Assembly: GCA_913020045.1 (NCBI GenBank)
Contig: CAJWBE010000014.1
Span: 18,276-82,275 of the forward strand
Length of the DNA stretch: 64,000 bases
Origin: an uncultured Oleiphilus sp.
GTDB taxonomy: Bacteria; Pseudomonadota; Gammaproteobacteria; Pseudomonadales; Oleiphilaceae
Direction of reading: 5' to 3'
The notes below the pieces were generated by a model. That model was not told where the DNA came from and made no database searches. It saw only the letters and a list, made by a program, of their open reading frames with translations. The stretch's first letter is position 1. Every line of letters starts with the position of its first letter. A program made the position numbers and the translations under genes. This document shows positions 55,617 through 63,350 of this stretch, one piece after another.

Positions 55617-55677
55617 CAGCGGCGCTCATTAATCTAAGACGTGAGCATAGGCTTAACGAAACAGAAAAGACAAAGAC

Positions 55678-57066
55678 ATGATGCATATTCAGAAAACGTA
55701 TTCCCCGATCGACGGCTCACTCTATGTTGAGCGCGAGCAGGCAAATAATACGCAAATCCAAGAAGCTATATTACTTGCCAGCGATGCGCAGCAAGCTTGG
55801 AAAAACGTATCATTAGCGGAGCGACAAGCGCTATGTACCAAAGCGGTGGAAGCATTTACCGCGAATAAAGACCAAATCGCAGAGGAGCTATGCTGGCAGA
55901 TGGGGCGGCCGATTCGCTATGCCGCTGGCGAAGTGGCGAGTTTTGCCGAGCGTGCACAATACATGATTTCTATTGCCGAAGAGGGACTAGCCCCTATTCA
56001 GACGTTCGAGAAATCAGGCTTTATACGCTATATTTCTCAAGACCCGGTCGGCGTCGTATTTGTGATCGCGCCTTGGAATTACCCACTTCACACGCCCATC
56101 AATGCGATTATTCCTGCGCTGCTGGCAGGTAATACCGTTATTCTGAAACACTCCTCGCAAACGCCATTGTGTGCCGAAAGAATTTACGATGCTTTCAACG
56201 CTGCTGGCTTACCGGAAGGGGTCTTTCAATATTTGCATATGAGTCACGAGAGTACGGAGACCTTGATTCAGCGACCGGAAATTGCAGCAGTGGCGTTCAC
56301 CGGTTCTGTATCCGGCGGCGTGCAGGTAGAGCAAGCGGCGGCGGGGCGGTTTATTAAGGTTGGCTTAGAGCTGGGCGGTAAAGACCCCGCTTATATACGC
56401 CAAGATGCGGACGTCGCCTATGCTGTTGAGACAACGGTTGATGGTGCCTTTTTTAACTCAGGTCAGTCTTGCTGTGGTATTGAGCGTATCTATGTGCACG
56501 AAGCAATCTTTGATGAATTCTTAACGCAATATGTATCGTTAACAAAGGAGTATAAATTAGGTCGCTCGGACGACCCAGAGACGACATTGGGCCCGCTGGT
56601 AAAACCCTCAGCGGCAACATTTGTTCGAGAACAAATTGCAGAAGCGGTGAAGCAAGGTGCCAGCGCTCATGTCGACCCATCAAGCTTTAAGCTTGATGAA
56701 GCGGGCACTCCCTATATGGCACCTCAAGTGCTGAGCGATGTTGATCACAGCATGCGGATTATGACTGAAGAAAGCTTTGGCCCTGTTGTCGGTATCATGA
56801 AGGTCGGTTCTGATGAAGAAGCTGTTCGCTTGATGAATGACAGTGAGTTTGGTCTTTCTGCCTCTATTTTTTCTGCTGATATTGATCGGGCGGTCGAGCT
56901 GGGGAAGCAAATTGAGACGGGGACGTTTTTCGTTAATCGCTGTGACTTCCTAGACCCTGAACTTGCATGGACTGGCGTCAAAAATACGGGAAGAGGTTGT
57001 ACTCTTTCGAGCAAAGGCTTTGATGGCTTTACGCAGCTAAAATCTTTCCATATTAAAACGCTATGA
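55678..57066 (+). CDS. NAD(P)-dependent aldehyde dehydrogenase
   Basis: A 462-aa aldehyde dehydrogenase that oxidises aldehydes to acids. APWNYPLHTPIN at 131-142 is the cofactor-binding loop. GLELGGKDP carries general base E231, and FFNSGQSCCGIER contains the catalytic C265, next to C266. EESFGPVVGI is conserved. The start is ambiguous by one codon (55678 or 55681). It follows the ligase by 61 bp and precedes the Fe-ADH by 13 bp, so it is one operon. In a gamma-glutamyl-amine route it would oxidise the aldehyde formed from the alcohol or amine. Confidence 0.92.
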   Translation: MMHIQKTYSPIDGSLYVEREQANNTQIQEAILLASDAQQAWKNVSLAERQALCTKAVEAFTANKDQIAEELCWQMGRPIRYAAGEVASFAERAQYMISIAEEGLAPIQTFEKSGFIRYISQDPVGVVFVIAPWNYPLHTPINAIIPALLAGNTVILKHSSQTPLCAERIYDAFNAAGLPEGVFQYLHMSHESTETLIQRPEIAAVAFTGSVSGGVQVEQAAAGRFIKVGLELGGKDPAYIRQDADVAYAVETTVDGAFFNSGQSCCGIERIYVHEAIFDEFLTQYVSLTKEYKLGRSDDPETTLGPLVKPSAATFVREQIAEAVKQGASAHVDPSSFKLDEAGTPYMAPQVLSDVDHSMRIMTEESFGPVVGIMKVGSDEEAVRLMNDSEFGLSASIFSADIDRAVELGKQIETGTFFVNRCDFLDPELAWTGVKNTGRGCTLSSKGFDGFTQLKSFHIKTL

Positions 57067-57079
57067 CGATGAGAGAGCG

Positions 57080-58267
57080 ATGACAGAACTAATTGCAAAT
57101 TGGAATTACCCCACAAATGTCTCGGTAGGACGGGGGCGTATCAGTGAACTCCCTCAAGCGTGTAAACGTTTAGGTGTCAGTGCGCCGTTGTTAGTCACTG
57201 ATCCCGGTTTAGCGGCTTTAGCGATGGTTTCAGACGCGTCCTCAGCCTGCAGTCAAGCGGGACTGCAATGTGCTGTGTTTAGTGCTATTCAGGGCAACCC
57301 TACCGGCGAAAATGTAGAAGAGGGTGTTCGCGCATTCAAGCGTGGCGGGCATGACGGAGTGATTGCCTTCGGTGGCGGATCTGCATTGGACGCCGCGAAA
57401 GCCATTGCCTTGATGGCAGGGCAGGACCGGCCTTTGTGGGACTTTGAGGATGTCGGCGACAATTGGACGCGCGTCAATGAAGCAGGTGTTGCCCCTATTG
57501 TTGCGATTCCGACGACGGCGGGCACCGGCTCAGAAGTGGGCCGTGCCTCGGTTATTACTGATACGGGTATGGATGGACAGAGCCCTGTTAAGAAGATTAT
57601 TTTTCACCCGAAAATGCTCCCTCAAATCGTTATTCTGGACCCCGATCTGACGACAGGTTTACCTTCGCATATTACCGCCGCAACAGGAATGGACGCCTTA
57701 TCCCATAGTTTGGAAGCGCTTTGCTCACCTTTTTATCACCCCATGGCTGAAGGCATTGCCGTTGAAGGCATACGTCTTGTCAAAACCTACCTTGCCCGTG
57801 CGGTGAATGACGGAAACGATATTGAAGCGCGCATGCAAATGCTGGTGGCATCGAGTATGGGCGCGACGGCTTTTCAGAAAGGATTGGGTGGCATGCACGC
57901 TATCGCGCATACATTGGGTGCGCTTTACGGCGCTCATCATGGCCTGCTGAATGCGATTTTGATGCCCTATGTATTGCAGGCAAACAGATTGGAAATAGAA
58001 GAGCGGATTGTGCGCTTGGCGCAGTATCTCGACTTGGGTGACCCCAGTTTTGAGGGCTTTATGGCGTGGGTGTTAGCGATGCGCTCGGATTTGTCGATTC
58101 CACATACTCTGGCTGACATCGATATTGACGAAAGCCAAGCAGAGAAGGTTGGCGAAATGTCAGCGGTAGACCCGTCCGCCGGTGGAAACCCTATTCAATA
58201 TAGCGCTCGCCAATACAGCCAGTTGTTTATCAATGCAGTTCGTGGTGATCTAAAGGGCTCGCTTTAG
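57080..58267 (+). CDS. Iron-containing alcohol dehydrogenase
   Basis: A 395-aa group III alcohol dehydrogenase. GGGSALDAAK is the NAD-binding signature, PTTAGTGSEVG the second, and metal ligands are expected in GMDALSHSLEA (D, H), GGMHAIAHTLG (H) and GAHHGLLNA (H). It is probably cytosolic and makes aldehyde from an alcohol, or the reverse. ATG 57080 follows GAGAGAGCG, a good ribosome site, 13 bp after the ALDH stop. It is the last gene of the trio and converges with the TPR-sulfotransferase gene. Confidence 0.9.
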   Translation: MTELIANWNYPTNVSVGRGRISELPQACKRLGVSAPLLVTDPGLAALAMVSDASSACSQAGLQCAVFSAIQGNPTGENVEEGVRAFKRGGHDGVIAFGGGSALDAAKAIALMAGQDRPLWDFEDVGDNWTRVNEAGVAPIVAIPTTAGTGSEVGRASVITDTGMDGQSPVKKIIFHPKMLPQIVILDPDLTTGLPSHITAATGMDALSHSLEALCSPFYHPMAEGIAVEGIRLVKTYLARAVNDGNDIEARMQMLVASSMGATAFQKGLGGMHAIAHTLGALYGAHHGLLNAILMPYVLQANRLEIEERIVRLAQYLDLGDPSFEGFMAWVLAMRSDLSIPHTLADIDIDESQAEKVGEMSAVDPSAGGNPIQYSARQYSQLFINAVRGDLKGSL

Positions 58268-58296
58268 TTGTTTTTTGTGCTCTTAGTTCGGGAGCC

Positions 58297-59967
58297 TTAC
58301 CTCTCAGATCGCAACCAAGGGAAGCGCTCCATATAGGGTTCGAAGAATGGCAGGTGCTCACTTCCCGCATTTAGACCTTTTTTATTCACGCCTTGGCGAA
58401 TTTGATTGGTGCTTGTGGTGCGACTGACTTTATTTTTGTCTTGATGGAACTGCAGGCAGTTTTCGTTCCATTCGATATCGCAAAATTCGAGTAGGGCTTT
58501 AGCTTCTGTCTCGCTATTGTTGATGAATGCCTCGTACTCAAAGGTATAGATTTGATTGGGAAACATGGCTTTTGCTTTGTTAATTGATGAGAAGCATTGC
58601 TCGAAGTATTTGAGAATGTCTTCGATTTCGTGTGCCCAAGACAAACTGGATAATATGTTGCGCATAATCGACACAATGGAGTCGATTGGCGCTCGATCAC
58701 AATAGATGATTTTTGCTTTTGGAAAGAGGTCGAGCAATACGTCTATGTAGAGTCCGTTCTCCAATGATTTATCGGTAAAGCGCTTGCCCTCGCTAAGCAG
58801 TTCTACTGACTGATAGATTTCTGTCACCGGCACAATGAGTTTTTCAGCATCGAGTTTCGGTTTAGCCAACGCTGATTCTGAGGCCTTTAAGACATGTGCG
58901 ATTGCTGCGGATATTGCATTAACCTCTTCTCCTCGTTGTACCTCGTTATTCGCGGAGCAGATAACGTTCTCAATCAGTGTCGAACCTGAACGTGGCACGC
59001 CAACGATAAAAATAGGTTCATATTGGCTGAGTTCGGACTCGCTTGTTCGAGCCGCTGGTTCGACTGAAGCTAGCTCCCTATTAGCCAAATAATCGAAGTA
59101 AAAATCGTTAGTTAGATTGAATGCACGAGAGAGCTTGAAGTGCTTGTGGGCCTCTATCAGTAGGGACATCTCGGCGGAATAGTTTTGCGCATTTTTCTCG
59201 CAGACTGCCATTACATAGTGTTGGCAAAACCGTTCATTAGGTGGCAGGTTGTCTGCCGGAATTGAACTTAGTTGCAGCTTGAGCGCATTGGTAGCCTGTT
59301 TGTTATCTAGTCTTACCAGCGATAGTAGTAGGGTTAAGTTGCCTTTATGCACAGCCAGTGCGGTAGACAGCAATTTTATCGCTTCGTTGTTTTTTCCTTG
59401 ATGTTCCATCAATTCAGCGAGTTGCAGAATGACAGGTACGGTGAACACTTTTTGGTTAACCGCCTGCGTTAATACAGACTCTGCTTGATCATAGCGATTC
59501 GCTTTTTGGTGAATCGACGCGAGCGCACTGTATGGGTCTGGCCAGTTAGGCTGAAGTTTTATCGCGGACAGTAAGTGTTCTATGGCCTCTGGTGAGCGTT
59601 TGTCCAGCACAAGAAATGATGCATAGCTATAGAGGAAGTTGGCGTTGTTGGGGTCTAGCTCAATACAACGCTGATAAAGCGCGATCCCTTTGGTTGCATT
59701 GCCTGTATGCCCATAGATATTTGCCAGCGAGCTCAGCGCGCGAAGGTCATTTGATGAAAGATCTAAGGCATTTTCCAAACTCGTAATTGCAGCGTCTGTT
59801 TGTCCGGTATTAAACTGGGCAAGAGATAGATAATACAAGCCGTCTAGATTCTTTGGCGCAATCTCCAGCAATGCTAGCAGACTAACTTCTGCCTCCGAAA
59901 ATAGGCCTTGTTGAAGGAGTGAAACGGACCTTTCTAGGAGGTTGATCTCGTTTTGTTGTATGGTCAC
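58297..59967 (-). CDS. TPR-repeat protein with C-terminal sulfotransferase domain
   Basis: A 556-aa protein with no signal peptide. Residues about 10-290 are tetratricopeptide repeats (for example LLEIAPKNLDGLYYLSLAQFNTGQTDAAI and repeats of 34-residue period, eight or so). Residues about 320-530 form a sulfotransferase with the PAPS-binding loop VGVPRSGSTLIENVI and a second motif near RAPIDSIVSIMRN. Such TPR-sulfotransferases are common in gammaproteobacteria and are thought to sulfate tyrosines or glycans; substrates are mostly unknown. A long palindromic hairpin lies just upstream. It is convergent with the ADH gene. Confidence 0.88.
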   Translation of the reverse strand: MTIQQNEINLLERSVSLLQQGLFSEAEVSLLALLEIAPKNLDGLYYLSLAQFNTGQTDAAITSLENALDLSSNDLRALSSLANIYGHTGNATKGIALYQRCIELDPNNANFLYSYASFLVLDKRSPEAIEHLLSAIKLQPNWPDPYSALASIHQKANRYDQAESVLTQAVNQKVFTVPVILQLAELMEHQGKNNEAIKLLSTALAVHKGNLTLLLSLVRLDNKQATNALKLQLSSIPADNLPPNERFCQHYVMAVCEKNAQNYSAEMSLLIEAHKHFKLSRAFNLTNDFYFDYLANRELASVEPAARTSESELSQYEPIFIVGVPRSGSTLIENVICSANNEVQRGEEVNAISAAIAHVLKASESALAKPKLDAEKLIVPVTEIYQSVELLSEGKRFTDKSLENGLYIDVLLDLFPKAKIIYCDRAPIDSIVSIMRNILSSLSWAHEIEDILKYFEQCFSSINKAKAMFPNQIYTFEYEAFINNSETEAKALLEFCDIEWNENCLQFHQDKNKVSRTTSTNQIRQGVNKKGLNAGSEHLPFFEPYMERFPWLRSER

Positions 59968-60005
59968 GTCGATAAGTCCATTTGTGGTCAGGCTAGCACT
60001 GATTA

Positions 60006-60037
60006 AAGCGAATGAAACGCAGCCGTTTTATTCGCTT
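60006..60037. repeat. 14-bp stem hairpin upstream of the TPR-sulfotransferase
   Basis: AAGCGAATGAAACG and CGTTTTATTCGCTT pair around CAGC with one G-T position. It lies 39 bp before the TPR-sulfotransferase start and 90 bp before the lipoprotein gene. It could be an operator or a transcript-end hairpin; nothing decides this. Confidence 0.55.
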
Positions 60038-60127
60038 CAGGGTTACTTTTTGTCAGTTTAGTTATAGCCTGACATCATAATGGATTACGTTATTTCTATG
60101 TATGGTTTTTACTAAGGAAGTTTAAAA

Positions 60128-60454
60128 GTGGGACGTGTATTACTGGTTTTGATTAGTCTTTTTTTAGGCGGGTGCGGCACCGTTTATACGATTAGTCAGG
60201 CAGAGCAGGGCGTGAATATGAAGGGATCATACTGTGACAATATCGATCACGTATTCAGTGGCGTTGAATATAGCTGGTGTAAATTAAATGGTGCGCCGCG
60301 ATCAGAAGTGGACCCTGCGATGTCAAAAGGCAACTTTCACTATGTAGGGATTGATATCGCCTTCTCGTTTATCGCGGATATACTGGTGCTGCCTTATACA
60401 GTTTATAAGCAAGTGAGTGCGGATCCTATCGCTGTGCGTTCAGAAGCTAGGTGA
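60128..60454 (+). CDS. YceK/YidQ-like lipoprotein (second copy type)
   Basis: A 108-aa lipoprotein. GTG 60128 is preceded by AAGGAAG at good spacing. The signal MGRVLLVLISLFLGGCG has lipobox LGGC at 13-16. YSGVEYSW-like VFSGVEYSWCKLNG and the tail HYVGIDIAFSFIADILVLPYTVYKQ match the YceK/YidQ pattern, and share the layout of the lipoprotein at 30185-30484. Function is unknown. The gene is isolated, divergent from the TPR-sulfotransferase. Confidence 0.8.
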   Translation: MGRVLLVLISLFLGGCGTVYTISQAEQGVNMKGSYCDNIDHVFSGVEYSWCKLNGAPRSEVDPAMSKGNFHYVGIDIAFSFIADILVLPYTVYKQVSADPIAVRSEAR

Positions 60455-60530
60455 GCACTGACGCCTATATCGGGTGCCGTTTCGGTGTTGGAGTGACTTT
60501 AGGCTTCTGGAAAATAGCAAAATCGTTATC

Positions 60531-60555
60531 ATTTTTTCTTTATAAACTAATAAGT
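60531..60555 (+). repeat. 25-bp direct repeat, left copy
   Basis: Matches 60680-60704 with one mismatch over 25 bp at a 149-bp offset. The repeat is AT-rich and ends with ATAAACTAATAAGT. Confidence 0.85.
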
Positions 60556-60647
60556 TTTATTCGTTATCGCCCTTATTTACTATTTAGACGCTAGGAAGTA
60601 TTGGTTAACTTAAAGGCTAAATAATACTTCTTTGAGTTTGATATGCA

Positions 60648-60665
60648 CCATGCAAGACCTGACCC
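60648..60665 (-). repeat. 18-bp inverted repeat, left end of the GST/monooxygenase segment
   Basis: Reverse-complement sequence GGGTCAGGTCTTGCATGG pairs with 62630-62647 at 16 of 18 positions. A GGTCAGGTCTTGCA-type sequence is one I recall near REP-associated transposases. Confidence 0.8.
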
Positions 60666-60679
60666 TAACTTTTCTTACC

Positions 60680-60704
60680 ATTTTTTCTCTATAAACTAAT
60701 AAGT
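60680..60704 (+). repeat. 25-bp direct repeat, right copy
   Basis: Right copy, directly before the GST-like gene's ribosome site AAAGGATT. The DNA between the two copies includes the left 18-bp inverted repeat at 60648-60665. Confidence 0.85.
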
Positions 60705-60717
60705 GTAAAGGATTACT

Positions 60718-61389
60718 ATGCTTGAACTTTACTATTTCCCTGATAATGCAAGTCTTGCGCCTCACTTACTCTTGGCTGAGACAAAAATCGATTATTCACT
60801 GAAGCTTGTAGACCGCGAATCAAATGCTCAAAAATCAAAAGAATATTTGAAACTAAATCCAGCAGGCCGAATTCCAACATTGGTGCATAACGAGCTCGTC
60901 ATGTTTGAAAGTCCTGCTATCTGTATCTACATTTGCGAATTGGATGTAAATTCGACATTCATTCCACTTGTTGGCCACGCCGATCGACCGTTATTTTTTC
61001 AATGGTTAACCTACCTCAACAATACTCTCCAAGCAGAGTTTATGGTGTGGAGGTACCCTGACCGACACACCACAGACGCAAAAGGTATCGAAGGAGTTAA
61101 GTTGGCTCAGGACCTGCGGCTGGTTGAAATTCTCACTCTGTTGGATGAAGAGCTTAGTAAGAAAAAATTCTTGGTAGGTTCTAACGTCAGCGCTTGTGAC
61201 CACTTTTTGTTTATGCTGCTCTTGTGGTGCGGGAGGATTTCTCAACCGCCAACATCATTTACAAATCTTCATCGATTCATGTGTGAAATGTCTCAGCGGT
61301 CCGCAGTTCAAAAGGTGTGTGAGTTTGAAAATATCGACTTGAGCCTTTACAGAAAATCTGACAGCTCTGTTTTAGACGTGAACAACTAA
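60718..61389 (+). CDS. Glutathione S-transferase-like protein
   Basis: A 223-aa protein with an N-terminal thioredoxin-like GST domain (MLELYYFPDNASLAPHLLLAE; the NPAGRIPTL cis-proline loop; ESPAICIYICE) and an all-helical C-terminal domain from about 85. S12 or the preceding residues may be the catalytic thiol-stabilising residue. Activity towards glutathione is likely but untested, and the substrate unknown. ATG 60718 follows AAAGGATT. It sits inside the segment bounded by 18-bp inverted repeats, with the FAD monooxygenase gene 123 bp further on. Frequent use of A/T-rich codons compared with neighbours suggests transfer, by eye. Confidence 0.87.
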   Translation: MLELYYFPDNASLAPHLLLAETKIDYSLKLVDRESNAQKSKEYLKLNPAGRIPTLVHNELVMFESPAICIYICELDVNSTFIPLVGHADRPLFFQWLTYLNNTLQAEFMVWRYPDRHTTDAKGIEGVKLAQDLRLVEILTLLDEELSKKKFLVGSNVSACDHFLFMLLLWCGRISQPPTSFTNLHRFMCEMSQRSAVQKVCEFENIDLSLYRKSDSSVLDVNN

Positions 61390-61433
61390 TCACAAGAAAT
61401 GAATATGAAAAATAGATCTGTCCCCGTTTATGC

Positions 61434-61447
61434 GCGCAGTACTGCGC
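61434..61447. repeat. 14-bp perfect palindrome GCGCAGTACTGCGC with adjacent TCTGTCCCCG
   Basis: The palindrome lies between the GST-like and monooxygenase genes. TCTGTCCCCG at 61417-61426 repeats the right-arm end of the 18-bp inverted repeat at 29298-29307, so this may be a REP-like remnant. Confidence 0.55.
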
Positions 61448-61512
61448 TATAAACTATCTACCGTGTTGTCCATTGGCGCTCTCATCCGGCGCATTGAGGG
61501 TGATGAAATGTT

Positions 61513-62595
61513 ATGAAAATTTCTATTGTTGGCGGTGGTCCCGCGGGGCTCTACTTTGCTAGTTCGGTGAAAAAACTTAACCCTAGTTTTAATGTCACGG
61601 TGTATGAGGCCAAAAACGAGTCGATTGCAGCCTATGGCTTGGGTTACACCTTCCAAGTATTAGGCTCCTATTTACTGGAACGTTTGGATCCCAAATTTTT
61701 TACTAATTTATTTGGCAGTGAACCGCGCCAGAAAATCAAAACCGCTATTTTGAAAACTAATGAAGAGAGTCAAACTCATTCTTTTACGGATGGATATAGT
61801 GTGACGCGTCGTGAAATGATGCGTTACTTGATTAACCTTGCAAAAGACAACGGTGTGCGAGTCAAGGAGAAGAAAGTGACGGCTTCTTTTCTAAAGAGTC
61901 TACAGCAGTCTTCCGATTTATTGGTCGGAGCCGATGGTGTGAATAGTTTAGTTCGTAAAGCGTACGCTGACGAGTTTGGTGCTGCCGCAAAAAAAACCGA
62001 GTTGAGGTATTCTTGGTTTACTAACGAGTCTCCCGAGCCAATAAAACAAGCGTGCTTCTATGCATTTAAAGCAGAAGAAGGCGTTATTTTGTTGACCTCT
62101 TATCCTCTGACGGAAAAGCAGCAAGTAGTTATTATTGAAATGACTCAGGACTGTTTGCAGTCAGCCCTCCTACGCGGAAAATCACCGGAACAGGCGATTC
62201 CATATTTGAATGAAGTGCTTGGCTCGAACGGCGGCGAGATTGATTTACAGGCTTCAGGTCTTCCTTGGTACGAATTCAAAATGAATACCAGTACGCGACT
62301 GTTCTACAACAATGTGGTGTTAATTGGTGATGCGGCATTTGCCTTACATTTTGGTGCAGGGCAGGGTTTAACGACTGCGTTTACAATGGGTCATACACTA
62401 GCCAGTTGCCTGCAGCGTACCAAAAACCTTAAGCAGGCCTTAACGCATTATTCGCAATCTACCCAAATGTTGATGCATAAGCCTGCGCGCCAGTCGGAAG
62501 CCCAAGTGCAATGGTTGGAGCAGATGGACACGCACTGCGCTGCACATTCGGGGGTAGATTTGTTGACGTTGTTTGGTAAAAAAATGGCGCACTGA
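61513..62595 (+). CDS. FAD-dependent aromatic monooxygenase-like protein
   Basis: A 360-aa flavin monooxygenase. MKISIVGGGPAGLYFA is the FAD Rossmann motif, DLLVGADGVNSLVRK the second conserved (DG) motif, and LIGDAAFALHFGAGQG the FAD-ribityl GD motif. It most resembles VioD-like or anthraniloyl-CoA-type hydroxylases in length and layout, but no biosynthetic cluster is next to it. Start ATG 61513 gives the expected N-terminus, with weak ribosome-binding sequence (TGATG). It stops 34 bp before the right inverted repeat. Its partner in context is the GST-like gene. Confidence 0.9.
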   Translation: MKISIVGGGPAGLYFASSVKKLNPSFNVTVYEAKNESIAAYGLGYTFQVLGSYLLERLDPKFFTNLFGSEPRQKIKTAILKTNEESQTHSFTDGYSVTRREMMRYLINLAKDNGVRVKEKKVTASFLKSLQQSSDLLVGADGVNSLVRKAYADEFGAAAKKTELRYSWFTNESPEPIKQACFYAFKAEEGVILLTSYPLTEKQQVVIIEMTQDCLQSALLRGKSPEQAIPYLNEVLGSNGGEIDLQASGLPWYEFKMNTSTRLFYNNVVLIGDAAFALHFGAGQGLTTAFTMGHTLASCLQRTKNLKQALTHYSQSTQMLMHKPARQSEAQVQWLEQMDTHCAAHSGVDLLTLFGKKMAH

Positions 62596-63350
62596 TTTGT
62601 CTATTTTTATTTGATCGTAAACAAGATCGGAGTCAGGTCTTACATGGTTCGATAAATTATATAGACCATAGTATTTACGTTGATGTGAGACAAAAATAAG
62701 CAATTCATGAAACAAATAAGTAGCGCTTTCGGGAGCCTGCTTATAATTTCCATACCTACCAAAAGATATCGCTTTGTGCTCAACGCCTGCACTCGTTGGA
62801 CACACTCAACGCTAGCGCTTTTGCTTTGAGGCAAGTGAAAATCTATATCATCTGTTTGTATTGCTAAGCGACGAAAAGGACTGATTTTTTGGCTGTCTCA
62901 AGTAAATAATGCGAACCGAACTAAAAGCTTTTTTGCGCTTTTCTTTAGCTCTGATAAACGCGGAAATACATACGCTATCAATAGGCCTGTCATATCTGTA
63001 GAGGTTTTGATTGTCACTGTCGATTGCCAGAGGCCTTCCCCAAAAAACAACCGCGTTTGAGGCATTTCTATACTTTTAAGCCCTGCATTATAACGAGACT
63101 AAATTTTGGAAAGACCTGTGACTCGTATTGACTAAATGTGACGAGTATCTCAAGTTTTCCTGCATTCCACCCCAAATGGGTGATACGGATAGATTTCTCC
63201 TCAGCCTACACTGTCGTCTGCTTTTTATGCTGTAGGCAACGACGAAGTAGGAATATTTCCAGACTTCTGCTCGCGAACGTTGTGCTGTATCAACGAGCCC
63301 AACGTTCACACTATGAATTCTCTAATATAAAGATAATAGGGAGAAAAACA
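62596..63350. other. Long non-coding interval before the lipase gene
   Basis: About 755 bp without a convincing gene. It holds the right 18-bp inverted repeat (62630-62647). Further items: a 7-bp stem GCCTACA/TGTAGGC at 63204-63237 whose loop GTCGT can pair with ACGAC just after it (pseudoknot-like), and GGGAG at 63340 as lipase ribosome site. The rest shows no strong feature. Short frames here are not supported. Confidence 0.6.
62630..62647 (+). repeat. 18-bp inverted repeat, right end of the GST/monooxygenase segment
   Basis: GAGTCAGGTCTTACATGG pairs with the left copy at 60648-60665 at 16 of 18 positions (differences at positions 2 and 13). Confidence 0.8.

Noticed and set aside
62640..62834. 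64-codon minus-strand frame beside the right 18-bp inverted repeat, considered as a transposase remnant
   Set aside because: No motif of a Y1 transposase (HUH or catalytic tyrosine context) is recognisable.
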